A stretch of DNA of 54,148 nucleotides, taken from Phaeobacter sp. Lineage in GTDB: Bacteria > Pseudomonadota > Alphaproteobacteria > Rhodobacterales > Rhodobacteraceae. The DNA is taken from contig NZ_JAJDWC010000008.1 in NCBI RefSeq assembly GCF_022825805.1, forward strand, positions 1 through 54,148, written 5' to 3'. The notes under the pieces are model-generated. The model saw nothing but the letters and a program-made list of their open reading frames with translations, was not told the origin of the DNA and did not search any database. Within the stretch, counting starts at the first letter, position 1, and each line of letters opens with the position of its first letter. The position numbers and the translations under genes are program-made. Shown here piece by piece: positions 17,762-26,816 of the stretch.

Positions 17762-18532
17762 TTACAGTCCCCATTTGTCCTCGAGCTGTTCGAAGAACCC
17801 GCTCTTCTGTTTGACCTTGACCCAGTTGTTCACGTAGTTGATCCAGACCTGATCTGTCTGGGGCAGCAACATGGCAATCGCAGTCGGGGAGCGCGCCTCA
17901 GCGTTGTTGACCCGCATGATCGGGAATTTCTGGGCCAGTGTCGCACCCTCGATGTTTGAGGTCACAAAAACATCGGCACGCCCGGCGAGCACCTCTTGAA
18001 AGCCTCGCGCTGGCGCTTCAACCACTTTGATCGTGGCGTCGGGGAACCATTCACGAACACGTTTTTCAAAAACCGTGCCCAAGGTCGTGGCAACAGTCAC
18101 ATCCGGATTGTTGATGGATGCATAGCCATCAAAACGGCTGGCTTTGTCTTCGGTTGTGAACGGGTACATCTCGACCGAAATGTAGCTTTCCGAGAAGCCC
18201 GCAACCTTCATGCGCGCTGGCGAAATCGATGCTGATCCGGTCAGGTGATACTGGCCCGCGACCACACCGTTCACCAGTGTTTTCCAATCTGTCGGAACAA
18301 ATTCGACCTCGACCCCCAAATCGGTGGCCAGTTCGGTCATGATATCAATGTCAAACCCCTTGTAGCTGTTAGTAGCAGGGTCACGAAGCGTCATTGGGTT
18401 CCAATCCCCGGTGGTCCCCACCTTGAGCACGCCGCCGTCCAAAATTTCGTTGAGCGCAGATTGCGCCTGCGCGGCGCCCGCTGCAAATAACCCACAAGCA
18501 ACGATCGCTGCGGCCTTAATAATCTGTTTCAT
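17762..18532 (-). CDS. Family 3 solute-binding protein (polar amino acid ABC type)
   Basis: 256 residues with a Sec signal peptide (about 1-23, cleaved after AQA). The mature protein has the SBP_bac_3 pattern: VLKVGTTGDWNPMT, YKGFDIDIMTELATDLGV and a conserved hinge region. The sequence is also reminiscent of periplasmic cyclohexadienyl dehydratases (PheC), which evolved from this fold. Because it is divergent from an ABC ATPase and permease with only 124 bases between, it is best read as their binding component. The ligand is unknown, probably a polar amino acid or betaine-like compound. Confidence 0.85.
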   Translation of the reverse strand: MKQIIKAAAIVACGLFAAGAAQAQSALNEILDGGVLKVGTTGDWNPMTLRDPATNSYKGFDIDIMTELATDLGVEVEFVPTDWKTLVNGVVAGQYHLTGSASISPARMKVAGFSESYISVEMYPFTTEDKASRFDGYASINNPDVTVATTLGTVFEKRVREWFPDATIKVVEAPARGFQEVLAGRADVFVTSNIEGATLAQKFPIMRVNNAEARSPTAIAMLLPQTDQVWINYVNNWVKVKQKSGFFEQLEDKWGL

Positions 18533-18582
18533 GTCATGCTCCCTTGAGGACCTTCACGTTTCCGAGACAACCAGTTTACGTC

Positions 18583-18610
18583 TTGATTAACGCAGATCGA
18601 AAAATATAAC
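18583..18610 (+). promoter_or_regulatory. Candidate sigma-70 promoter for the ABC ATPase-permease operon
   Basis: TTGATT (18583-18588), 16 bases, TATAAC (18605-18610) is close to consensus and lies about 46 bases before the ATPase start, in the divergent intergenic region. Confidence 0.45.
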
Positions 18611-18656
18611 CCAGTAACGCTCACTTCCCAGGAATTATTTGCAAAGCGAGATCCTT

Positions 18657-19397
18657 ATGGCTGCACCAGCAATCGAACTGCGCGGTGTCAACAAGTGGTA
18701 TGGCACATTCCAAGCACTCAAGAATATTGATCTTGTTATTGAAGCTGGTGAAAAAGTCGTGATCTGCGGACCCTCAGGCTCCGGGAAATCGACGGTGGTC
18801 CGCTGCATCAACAAACTGGAACCACATGACAGCGGCACTCTCCAAGTGTTCGGTCAAACAGTCACAAACGATCCGCGCAGTTACAGCAACCTGCAGGGCG
18901 AAGTGGGCATGGTGTTTCAACAGTTCAATCTGTTCCCGCACCTCAGCGTGCTCGACAATCTGACGCTTGGGCCAATGAAGGCACGTGGGCTGACACGATC
19001 AGAAGCGGAAAAACGCGCGCGCCACTACTTGGAACGGGTGCGGATCCCCGATCAGGCCGACAAACGGCCATCGCAATTGTCTGGCGGCCAACAGCAACGT
19101 GTGGCTATCGCGCGGGCCCTGTGCATGGAGCCGAAGATACTCCTTTTTGACGAACCGACATCCGCGCTTGATCCCGAAATGATATCAGAGGTGCTCGACG
19201 TCATGAGCGAATTGGCTCAAGACGGGATGACGATGATTGTTGTCACCCATGAAATGGGATTTGCCCGCCGCGTTGCGGACAAAATGGTCTTCATGGACGG
19301 TGGTGAAATCATCGAACAGGGCGCACCAGAGCATTTCTTCACCGCCCCATCCTCGCAGCGCTGCCAGACTTTCCTGTCGCAGATCCTCCAGCACTGA
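18657..19397 (+). CDS. Amino acid ABC transporter ATPase (GlnQ/HisP type)
   Basis: About 246 residues from the ATG at 18657; an in-frame TTG at 18639 has no better ribosome site. Walker [11 protein letters not shown]-loop [10 protein letters not shown], signature LSGGQQQR, Walker [14 protein letters not shown] and the switch region VVTHEMGFA are all intact and typical of polar amino acid importers. It works with the permease seven bases downstream and the divergently encoded binding protein. Its substrate is not predictable from this subunit. Confidence 0.94.
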   Translation: MAAPAIELRGVNKWYGTFQALKNIDLVIEAGEKVVICGPSGSGKSTVVRCINKLEPHDSGTLQVFGQTVTNDPRSYSNLQGEVGMVFQQFNLFPHLSVLDNLTLGPMKARGLTRSEAEKRARHYLERVRIPDQADKRPSQLSGGQQQRVAIARALCMEPKILLFDEPTSALDPEMISEVLDVMSELAQDGMTMIVVTHEMGFARRVADKMVFMDGGEIIEQGAPEHFFTAPSSQRCQTFLSQILQH

Positions 19398-19404
19398 GGC
19401 CGCC

Positions 19405-20169
19405 ATGACCTACAAGACCATTCTTACGCTGACATGCCTAATGCTTGTGTCTGGCTGCTCCTCTTCAGCAACCTGGGGCTGGTATGTCATTGATCCGACA
19501 ACACCAACTGGCTGGACAAACATCAAATTTCTGGTTTCCGGGATGGGAGATACCATCCTGATTTCTGTTATTGCCGCGGTCATCTCAATCGTCCTCGGAC
19601 TGCTGGTTGCACTGCCCGGCTTGTCAGAGCGGCGTGGATGGCGACTGGTCAATCGGGTCTATGTGGAATTCATCCGCGCCATCCCCCTGTTGCCCATGCT
19701 GTTTTGGGTATTCTACGGCTTGCCCATTGTTTTCAAATCGATGGGCATCTCGGTGCCGATTGACCCGTTCTGGGGCGCGATCATCACGCTGGCCCTTTCT
19801 GACAGCGCCTTTACCGCAGAAATCTACAGGGCGGGCATTCAGTCCATAGCAAAAGGACAGCGAGAGGCCGCACAAACCATCGGCCTCACCTATGCGCAAT
19901 CCATGCGCTATGTCATCCTGCCGCAAGCGATTAGACGCATATTGCCCCCATTGGCCAATCAGTTCATCTACATCGTCAAAATGAGTGCATTCGCCAGCGT
20001 GATTGGCATGCAAGAGCTGACCCGACGGGCAAATGAGCTTGTCGTGACAGAATATCGTCCCCTCGAAATTTACACCCTATTGATTGTTGAATACCTGATC
20101 TTGGTGCTGATCATCAGCGCAGGCGTGCGCTGGTTAGAACGGCGCATGGGATCAGATGAACGCGCTTGA
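19405..20169 (+). CDS. Amino acid ABC permease with N-terminal lipobox
   Basis: 254 residues from the ATG at 19405, seven bases after the ATPase stop; the longer frame to 19237 only overlaps the ATPase gene. The body has the HisM/GlnP permease pattern (FIRAIPLLPMLFWVFY, then AEIYRAGIQSIAKGQREAA as the ATPase-contacting loop, then LPPLANQFI). Oddly, the first 20 residues look like a lipoprotein signal ending in LVSGC, followed by WGWYVIDPTTPTGW before the first true permease helix. Whether the cysteine is lipidated or the segment is just an extra membrane helix is unknown. It completes the importer with the ATPase and the 17762-18532 binding protein. Confidence 0.92.
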   Translation: MTYKTILTLTCLMLVSGCSSSATWGWYVIDPTTPTGWTNIKFLVSGMGDTILISVIAAVISIVLGLLVALPGLSERRGWRLVNRVYVEFIRAIPLLPMLFWVFYGLPIVFKSMGISVPIDPFWGAIITLALSDSAFTAEIYRAGIQSIAKGQREAAQTIGLTYAQSMRYVILPQAIRRILPPLANQFIYIVKMSAFASVIGMQELTRRANELVVTEYRPLEIYTLLIVEYLILVLIISAGVRWLERRMGSDERA

Positions 20170-20195
20170 TCACACAGATTAGAAAGGAAAGCATC

Positions 20196-20543
20196 ATGGA
20201 CTGGATTGCCTTCATGAGCGAAATTGAAGCCGATGTCGGGCAACTTGCCAAGGAAGTTCCGGACACGATGAAAGGCTTCGCAACGATGGGCGCCGCGGCC
20301 AAAACCAACGGCGCCCTAAGTGAGAAAACAAAAGAAATCATGGCGCTCGGCATCGCCATTGCAACACGATGCGACTCCTGTATTGGGTTCCACACCAAAT
20401 CCCTGATCCGACTGAACACAACTCGCGAAGAATTCTGTGAAGCGCTTGCTATGGCCACTTATATGGGGGGTGGGCCCTCGATGGCGTATAGCGCTAAGGC
20501 ATTGAAAGCCTTCGATACATTTTCAAAAGCCCAAGACACATAG
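20196..20543 (+). CDS. AhpD-like carboxymuconolactone decarboxylase family protein
   Basis: 115 residues from the ATG at 20196, chosen for the AAAGGAAAG site; a TTG at 20166 is possible but poor. All-helical CMD fold with the AhpD core motif CDSCIGFHTK, i.e. a CxxC followed by a conserved histidine, as in alkylhydroperoxidase-type redox proteins. Such proteins reduce peroxides or act as thiol-dependent partners. It follows the permease by 26 bases and may belong to the ABC transporter operon. No substrate is apparent. Confidence 0.88.
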   Translation: MDWIAFMSEIEADVGQLAKEVPDTMKGFATMGAAAKTNGALSEKTKEIMALGIAIATRCDSCIGFHTKSLIRLNTTREEFCEALAMATYMGGGPSMAYSAKALKAFDTFSKAQDT

Positions 20544-20743
20544 AGTCCACAGAAGTCGGCGGTATATCCGCGTGGCAGCCGCATACCACAGGCAAGCCGG
20601 TGCCAGCAATTTGCCGCTGGATTGAGTTCAAACACTGCACGAAGTGATCCAGAAGCACCAACGCGACGTATCTTGATAGACTTTGCATGGTTCGCATGAC
20701 GCGGCCACGAGGTCACATTGTATGATTTCAGGAGGACGTCTAA

Positions 20744-21235
20744 ATGAAACGCCGATTTGCACTAAAATCGATCGCCGCCCTTGGGTTTGCTGCAGCAGTC
20801 GCAGCCTGCTCACCCATGTCAGGTGGCAACGACATCGTGGATATCGCAGCTGGTAACGAAGACTTCTCCACCCTGGTTGCGGCGGTTCAGGCCGCCGGTT
20901 TGGTCGAGACACTGAAGGGTGATGGCCCGTTCACAGTCTTTGCACCGACCAACGCAGCCTTTGCAGCATTGCCCGCTGGCACAGTTGAATCGCTGCTCTT
21001 GCCAGAGAACAAAGACACGCTGGTCTCCATCCTCACCTATCATGTCGTGCCGGGCGCAGTGACCTCTGATCAGCTGGCCGGAAAGCGGCTCGGTGTTGCC
21101 ACAGTACAGGGCAGCAATGTCCATATTGATGGCACCAAAGGCGGCGTTCGCGTCGACAAAGCCAATGTTGTTTCGGCCGATATCATGGCAAGCAACGGCG
21201 TGATCCATGTGATCGACAAGGTCATCATGCCATAA
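20744..21235 (+). CDS. Fasciclin-domain lipoprotein
   Basis: 163 residues with a lipoprotein signal ending in the lipobox VAAC (Cys at about 22), then a single FAS1 domain covering the rest ([42 protein letters not shown] and the terminal [11 protein letters not shown]). FAS1 lipoproteins sit in the periplasm or outer membrane and are thought to act in adhesion or surface interaction. The preceding 200 bases hold no gene. A ribosome site, AGGAGG, precedes the ATG. It is convergent with the aminotransferase gene. Confidence 0.93.
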   Translation: MKRRFALKSIAALGFAAAVAACSPMSGGNDIVDIAAGNEDFSTLVAAVQAAGLVETLKGDGPFTVFAPTNAAFAALPAGTVESLLLPENKDTLVSILTYHVVPGAVTSDQLAGKRLGVATVQGSNVHIDGTKGGVRVDKANVVSADIMASNGVIHVIDKVIMP

Positions 21236-21253
21236 TTCAGGCAAAATGTAGCG

Positions 21254-21269
21254 CGGTGCCAACGCACCG
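21254..21269. terminator. Small hairpin between convergent genes
   Basis: CGGTGC, loop CAAC, GCACCG sits in the 52 bases between the fasciclin and aminotransferase stops. No U-run on the rightward strand; tentative. Confidence 0.3.
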
Positions 21270-21287
21270 TGCCACCATCCTAACGCG

Positions 21288-22574
21288 TCACACTATGCGA
21301 TCCGCCAGAACCGACGCCGCGGTACGAAACGCTCGCTCTGTGATCTCCATATCCTCATCGCTCAATGCCAATGACGGATACAGTTTGCCTGGTGATTTGA
21401 AGACACCGTTTTGCCGAAGACTTTGATTGTAGATCACGTTATGCGCGCTGTTGTCATGTTTTGCGCTGCGATAGTCCCGACAGTTTCGGTTGGTGAAATA
21501 AACATCAAACAGCGTTGCGTCCCCAACCATCTGATGCGCGATACCCGCCGCAGCCAGCTTTTCAGATTGCATCTGCATCAAACGCTCCCCAGTACTGCGC
21601 AGGGTGTCATAGGTTCCGGGCCGGCGTAAAATTTCGAGGGTCTTGAGACCAGCAACCGCTGCAATCGGGTTCCCTGATAACGTGCCCAATTGCATCAGCC
21701 AGCTCTCTGCTCCAGCCTTTTCGCGATCAAAACACTGCATGATTTCCGTTGATGCCCCAATGGCCGCAAGGGGGCAACCACCACCGATCACCTTCCCTAA
21801 TGTGCAGATATCAGGCGTTACGCCATAGTGTTCCTGCGCACCGCCATAGGCCAAACGAAATCCTGTGACGATCTCATCAAAAATCAGCAGCACACCATAT
21901 TGGTCGCACATCGCTCGCAGACCCTGAAGATAACCGGGCTCAGGCGGAATAATCCGTTGCAACGGTTCAACAAGGATCGCCGCGATCTGCTGCGACTGTT
22001 CCGCCAATAATGCTTCGACAGCGGCGAGATCATTGTAGGGTGCCACCAATACATGTTCCGCGACATCAGCGGGTATACCACCGCTGTCTGGAACCGGTTG
22101 GGGGAAGTTAACCTGTTGCTGGGGCGCCAAGCTCATCTGCGCCTCCGCCGACATGCCATGATAGCCACCTTCAAACTTCAGGATTTTGTCCCGACCGGTA
22201 AAGGCGCGGGCGAGACGGATCGCATACATGTCCGCTTCGCCTCCGGATGTAACAAAGCGAAGTTGCTCGAGACAGGGGACAGCCGCTACAATTGCCTCGG
22301 CCAGTTCAATGCCTTGCGGATTGTTGGCGAAAAACGTCATCCCACTTGGCAACTGCTCAAAAACAGCCTCCAGAACCTCAGGATGGCCATGACCCAGGAG
22401 CATCGGGCCCGATCCGATCAGATAGTCCACATATTCGGTGCCATCTTGATCCCAAACTCTTGAACCCTTGCCATGAGACAATACGACATTCGGGTCGAAA
22501 TTTCCAAACCCACCCGCTGGGAGCACTGCTTTGGCGCGGTCTACCCACTCGTTCTGTGTGCCAATTTTCTGCAT
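21288..22574 (-). CDS. Class III PLP aminotransferase (glutamate-1-semialdehyde-mutase-like)
   Basis: 428 residues. The class III fold is clear: GSGPMLLGHGHPEV, FVTSGGEADMYAIRLARA, FDEIVTGFR with the PLP-pyridine aspartate (D233), and TLGKVIGGG with the Schiff-base lysine K261. It resembles HemL-type aminomutases but its location makes haem synthesis unlikely. It is the last gene of a four-gene leftward operon and starts four bases after the epimerase stop. It probably transaminates or aminomutates an amino-acid product of the demethylation pathway. Substrate unknown. Confidence 0.9.
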   Translation of the reverse strand: MQKIGTQNEWVDRAKAVLPAGGFGNFDPNVVLSHGKGSRVWDQDGTEYVDYLIGSGPMLLGHGHPEVLEAVFEQLPSGMTFFANNPQGIELAEAIVAAVPCLEQLRFVTSGGEADMYAIRLARAFTGRDKILKFEGGYHGMSAEAQMSLAPQQQVNFPQPVPDSGGIPADVAEHVLVAPYNDLAAVEALLAEQSQQIAAILVEPLQRIIPPEPGYLQGLRAMCDQYGVLLIFDEIVTGFRLAYGGAQEHYGVTPDICTLGKVIGGGCPLAAIGASTEIMQCFDREKAGAESWLMQLGTLSGNPIAAVAGLKTLEILRRPGTYDTLRSTGERLMQMQSEKLAAAGIAHQMVGDATLFDVYFTNRNCRDYRSAKHDNSAHNVIYNQSLRQNGVFKSPGKLYPSLALSDEDMEITERAFRTAASVLADRIV

Positions 22575-22578
22575 ATTA

Positions 22579-23682
22579 TCAGTTCCATATAAAATCCGGC
22601 GTGCCCAGCACGGACAAATCCGGGGTCACCCCCAAACCGACGCCTTCGGGTGGTGCAATCCGTCCGTTCCTGCGATCTGGCGCATCAGGGGCGACGCGCG
22701 GTGCAACGTAATGTGACAGATCGCAGGTGTTCATCAGGCCCCTCGCGGGCGTTGATGCTGCAAGATGCAAAGCCGCAGCTGTGGTGATGTCAGAGCCCCA
22801 AGTGCATTCGATACACATTTGCGTTCCAAGCTGGAGGCATATGTCCCGGGCGCTTCGGGCAGCGGATAACCCTCCAAACTTCGAAAGTTTAAGGGCAACC
22901 GCATCCATGCAACCGCTTTGATGACCCTCCATCAGGCTGGCGAAGTCATGCGCCGATTCATCAAGTTTCATGGGCAAGCCGGTTGCGGAGCGCACTCTTG
23001 CGCATTCGGCGATCGATCCGCAGGGCTGTTCCAGCATGACATCCAGATGGGCAACAGCCCGGCCAACGCGACTGGCGTCGAGCCCGCTTGCGCCACAATT
23101 CCAATCGCCGTAAACCAGCGGGCCTGCACCAACAGCTTCACGGACCTTGTGCAACCGCTCGACATCGGCCTGCCAATCCGCATCCGCCCCCAGTTTGACC
23201 TGAAACTGCCGCATCCCTTGGTCAAAGGCATCCGATGCAATACGCGCCATTTCGTCGGGCGCCACACAGGTGATCGAATGATACAACGGCATATCTTCGA
23301 CCGCTCTGCCGCCAAGCAACGCATAGAGCGGCAGGCCCGCCACTTTGCCGGTGATATCCCAAAGCGCCATGTCGACAGCGGATTTTGCGTAAACATGGCC
23401 CTGCAGATGGCGGTTGACCGTTTCCATCAACGCCTCGACGCCCAACGGATCGGCCCGAATCAACACGGGGCACAACGCCTCGACAACCGGCGCAACACCA
23501 CGCGCAAACGCAGGCAGATAGTGGGGTATTGGACACACCTCGCCCCAGCCTGAAACCCCGCTGTCCGTATCGATGCGCAAGATCACAGTTTCAACGGTGT
23601 CACAGGTCTTTCCATCCGCCATATGGTAGGTTTCATGACTGCTCAGAGGCAGATGCCACAGCGAGATACGATTGATTTTCAT
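22579..23682 (-). CDS. Enolase-superfamily (MLE/MR) epimerase, HpbD-like
   Basis: 367 residues. It has the N-terminal capping domain and a TIM barrel of the muconate-lactonizing-enzyme subgroup. Catalytic lysines K163 (in QVKLG) and K265 (in VALKLSKFGG) face each other, and the metal ligands are D193 (YGDWN), E218 (MLEQP) and D241 (MKLDES). From memory, the two lysine positions match those of Pelagibaca HpbD, the 4-hydroxyproline betaine 2-epimerase. An epimerase for a betaine or cyclic amino acid fits the surrounding demethylase genes. Its start overlaps the stop of the DddQ-like gene by ATGA, so the two are translationally coupled. A dehydratase or racemase acting on another amino acid is the alternative. 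Confidence 0.82.
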   Translation of the reverse strand: MKINRISLWHLPLSSHETYHMADGKTCDTVETVILRIDTDSGVSGWGEVCPIPHYLPAFARGVAPVVEALCPVLIRADPLGVEALMETVNRHLQGHVYAKSAVDMALWDITGKVAGLPLYALLGGRAVEDMPLYHSITCVAPDEMARIASDAFDQGMRQFQVKLGADADWQADVERLHKVREAVGAGPLVYGDWNCGASGLDASRVGRAVAHLDVMLEQPCGSIAECARVRSATGLPMKLDESAHDFASLMEGHQSGCMDAVALKLSKFGGLSAARSARDICLQLGTQMCIECTWGSDITTAAALHLAASTPARGLMNTCDLSHYVAPRVAPDAPDRRNGRIAPPEGVGLGVTPDLSVLGTPDFIWN

Positions 23683-24278
23683 GCTACCGCCTCCGATTTA
23701 GACAGCGCAGGACCTGTTTCAAAACCGTTGCGCCACATCACCAAACACATCACCGGGTCCGCCGCTGTTGTCATTGCATGTGGTTGGTCTGATGCATGGA
23801 ACGATACCTCGCCAGCACCCAAGGCGCGGCTCTCACGTCCTGCAGCGTGGAAGTCTGCCTTGCCGGACACGACGAAATAGAGTTCTTCTGCCGGATGCTG
23901 ATGCCATGGGTAATGGAGCCCCGGTGGCATGTAGACCATCCAGGCCCGCAGCGTCGCTGATTGGAAAGGCCCCTCTTCACCCACCAGACAATAGCAGCCG
24001 AATTGATCGACAAAATCCTGACTGATTTCATCAGCCGTGTAATGCTGGCGCCACCGCGCGTGGGGCGCCGCCGCCATAAATCCATCCCGCAGTGTGTCAA
24101 AAGGACCTGCAGAAAGCCCCGTCTGTGCAATGAACCCATGGTACGGCGTTAGCAGCACTGGATCGACGTCACCAAAGGTAATGTCTTGCGGAAATGCCAT
24201 AAAATCCGGCAGGTCTGGACATTTCTCAAAGGCTTGTTCGACCGAAGCCATCAATGCGTCCCAAACAGATCGGCTCAT
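23679..24278 (-). CDS. dddQ: DMSP-lyase-family cupin (DddQ-like)
   Basis: 199 residues, the length of DddQ. The cupin metal motif HYPWHQHPAEELY provides H128, E132 and Y134, and H167 in QPHAM is the distal ligand, matching the His/Glu/His plus Tyr set known from DddQ, which cleaves dimethylsulfoniopropionate to acrylate and dimethyl sulfide. No signal peptide. It overlaps the upstream demethylase gene and the downstream epimerase gene by ATGA, so all three are made together. No acrylate-processing gene (acuK, acuN, prpE or acuI type) is in the window, so DMSP may not be the real substrate. Family membership is firm and the reaction is uncertain. Confidence 0.82.
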   Translation of the reverse strand: MSRSVWDALMASVEQAFEKCPDLPDFMAFPQDITFGDVDPVLLTPYHGFIAQTGLSAGPFDTLRDGFMAAAPHARWRQHYTADEISQDFVDQFGCYCLVGEEGPFQSATLRAWMVYMPPGLHYPWHQHPAEELYFVVSGKADFHAAGRESRALGAGEVSFHASDQPHAMTTAADPVMCLVMWRNGFETGPALSKSEAVA

Positions 24279-26743
24279 TGCGCAGCACTCCTGCTTGCAT
24301 CGGTCATATCCCGATCGCTGCGCGGACGTAGAGATTGCGGATCAAAGGCGGGTTCGCCCAACACCCTTGCCGCGCGGGGCACGCCATGGATCAAAACCTC
24401 CAACTCATTGCCCGGAACCGCCGCATCCGGTTGAAGGTAGGCAAACGCCAGCACCTTTCCGACAGTTGGGCCAAAAGCGACAGAAGCCGTTGCGCCAACC
24501 GTTGTGCCTGCCTGCAGCACAGCCTCTCCGCCATGGCCATCGATTTCGCCATCAGCGTCAATTTCCAAATTTGCACAGAGCCAACGAACCGGTTGCGCCA
24601 ATGTCGCCGCTTTGCCCAGAAAATCCTTATCCGTTTGCACAAACCGCATTACATCTGCCTCGGGCAGGGTGACTTCGTTCGTCAGCTCCCCGGCACCTTT
24701 GAACCCCTTCTCCATGCGCATTGCATTCATCGCAAAGGAACCGTAGTTGGCAATTCCATACGATTGTCCGGCCTCCCACAGCGCCTGATACACCGAAAGT
24801 GCCTGGTCGCGCGGGATGTGCAGTTCCCAACCCAGCTCACCCGCGTATGACATACGGAACGCCCAAAGTTCGACATTCGCCACAGTGATCTGCTGAGCCG
24901 TCAACCATCGGAATCCGGCGTTCGACAAATCAGCGTCGGTGCAATGTGACAACACCGCCCGGGCCATTGGTCCATTAAGGCTCAGGGCGGCCCAAGTGTC
25001 GGACAGACAGGTCACCGATACGCTCTCGTCAACGGTGTGGCAGGCGAGATGATCCAGCAGCCTCTGTTCGAAAAATGCAGCGCACACCAGATAGAAACGG
25101 TCCTCTGCCAATCGAACCACCGTCGTTTCCAATTCGATACGCCCGGCTGAATTCAGCATATGAGTGAGGCAAATGCCGCCCTGTTTTTGTGGCAACCGGT
25201 TTGCGATCAATTTATCGAGCAGAGCAGCGGCATCTGGACCTGCGACCTCGATCTTTGTGAAGGCGGAAATGTCCATCACACCAACCCGTTCGCGCACGGC
25301 CTGCACTTCCTTAGCCACAATCTGATCAACCTCAGTTCGGCGGAAGGAATACTGATCAACCGGCTCCACGCCATCAGGGGCAAACCATCTTGGGCGCTCG
25401 TGGCCATACACTTCTTCATGAACTGCACCCTGCGCCACCAGATGGTCATAAAAGGGAGATGTCTTTACCGGGCGGCCAGCCAACCGATTGAAATGCGGAA
25501 ACGGGATCTCGTGCCGCAAGCAATAATCTTCTTTGGCCTTTGTAACTTGCCATTCTGGCGTCGCGTAGCTCCCGAACCGACGCGGGTCATAGTCACGCAT
25601 GGAGATATCTGCCGCGCCGTGAACCATCCAGCGCGCCAGCTCTCGGGTCAGCCCCGGGCCCCAGCCAATCCCAATTTGCGTGCCACAACAGCACCAGTAA
25701 TTTCGCACACCGGGTGCCGGTCCAATCAGCGGATTGCCGTCCGGCGGATGCGAGATAGCACCATGAACTTCGCGTTGGATACCCAAAGGCGCAAAGATAG
25801 GCATCCGGTTCAGGCTCTCTTCGAGCCAGGGCATGACCCGGTCATAATCCGCATCAAAAAGTTCGTTTTCCGCGTCCCAGGGGCAATGCTCTTCCCAGAC
25901 CGTGTTGGGATTTGATTTCTCATAGATCCCAATCAGGCCACGCTTTTGCTCCATCCGAATGTATCCCGACACTTTTTTATCGTCGCGGATGACGGGCAGC
26001 TCCCTGTCGAGATCAGCAAATTCAGGCACGGGTTCTGTGACAAAGTAATGGTGGGTCATAGAGGTCATCGGCAGCTGCAACCCCGACCATTCCCCCATTT
26101 GGCGCGCATAGGTCCCGCCTGCATTCACAACATGTTCGCAGATGATCGAGCCTTTTTCGGTGTCGACGCGCCAGCTGCCGTCAGGCAATTGGGTGATGTT
26201 TGTTGCGCGGCACCGGCGAATGATCTTGACCCCCTTTGCCCGCGCGCCCGCCGCCATTGCCATGGTGACATTTGTTGGATCCACATGCCCATCATCAGGC
26301 GTGTGCAAAGCACCGAGAACGCCATCCAAATTGTAAAATGGATGCAGTTCTGCGACACGGTCTGGTCCAACCAGCTCAATGTTGAACCCAAGCGATCGGC
26401 CCACAGACAAGGTGTGACGCAACCAATCCATTTCGTCTTCGGTGTAGGCAAGCCGGAAAGAACCACAGCCGTGCCAGGTCACTGCCTGGCCGGTCTCAGC
26501 CTCCAGCGCGCCTGAGTACAGACCAATGTTGTAGTCCACACACTTGCCTAGCGAAAACGAGCTTGTGGAATGGGTAATTTGACCAGCCGCGTGCCAGGTC
26601 GACCCGGAGGTCAGCTCTGCCTTCTCCAGCAAAACAGCGTCCTGACCCCAACCCTCATGACCCAGATGGTAGGCCAGACCAACGCCCATAACACCGCCAC
26701 CGACGATGACCACCCGTGCCTGCCCTGGAAGTTCTGCGACCAT
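24275..26743 (-). CDS. Dimethylglycine/sarcosine dehydrogenase-like FAD + GcvT enzyme (paralogue 2)
   Basis: 822 residues from the ATG at 26743 (AGGGATC upstream). A longer frame reaching 27013 only mirrors the divergent RpiR gene and is rejected. FAD motif VVIVGGGVMG (11-20) and the covalent-flavin segment SGSTWHAAG (His51) are followed by a GcvT-like folate-binding half from about residue 430. It shares architecture and length with the 5610-8078 gene but differs strongly in sequence, so the two probably act on different N-methyl compounds. It is the first gene of the leftward operon, so N-demethylation is likely an early or central step. Confidence 0.9.
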   Translation of the reverse strand: MVAELPGQARVVIVGGGVMGVGLAYHLGHEGWGQDAVLLEKAELTSGSTWHAAGQITHSTSSFSLGKCVDYNIGLYSGALEAETGQAVTWHGCGSFRLAYTEDEMDWLRHTLSVGRSLGFNIELVGPDRVAELHPFYNLDGVLGALHTPDDGHVDPTNVTMAMAAGARAKGVKIIRRCRATNITQLPDGSWRVDTEKGSIICEHVVNAGGTYARQMGEWSGLQLPMTSMTHHYFVTEPVPEFADLDRELPVIRDDKKVSGYIRMEQKRGLIGIYEKSNPNTVWEEHCPWDAENELFDADYDRVMPWLEESLNRMPIFAPLGIQREVHGAISHPPDGNPLIGPAPGVRNYWCCCGTQIGIGWGPGLTRELARWMVHGAADISMRDYDPRRFGSYATPEWQVTKAKEDYCLRHEIPFPHFNRLAGRPVKTSPFYDHLVAQGAVHEEVYGHERPRWFAPDGVEPVDQYSFRRTEVDQIVAKEVQAVRERVGVMDISAFTKIEVAGPDAAALLDKLIANRLPQKQGGICLTHMLNSAGRIELETTVVRLAEDRFYLVCAAFFEQRLLDHLACHTVDESVSVTCLSDTWAALSLNGPMARAVLSHCTDADLSNAGFRWLTAQQITVANVELWAFRMSYAGELGWELHIPRDQALSVYQALWEAGQSYGIANYGSFAMNAMRMEKGFKGAGELTNEVTLPEADVMRFVQTDKDFLGKAATLAQPVRWLCANLEIDADGEIDGHGGEAVLQAGTTVGATASVAFGPTVGKVLAFAYLQPDAAVPGNELEVLIHGVPRAARVLGEPAFDPQSLRPRSDRDMTDASRSAAQ

Positions 26744-26816
26744 GTCAGATCCCTTTTTCTCGCTTTGAACAGATTCCTCTCGACAGGCTAAGCAAACAAA
26801 AATACCATCGTCAATC

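Noticed and set aside
21288..22574. HemL as the haem-pathway glutamate-1-semialdehyde aminomutase
   Set aside because: The gene is within four bases of catabolic genes, and alphaproteobacteria normally make 5-aminolevulinate by the Shemin route, so a catabolic aminotransferase is more likely.
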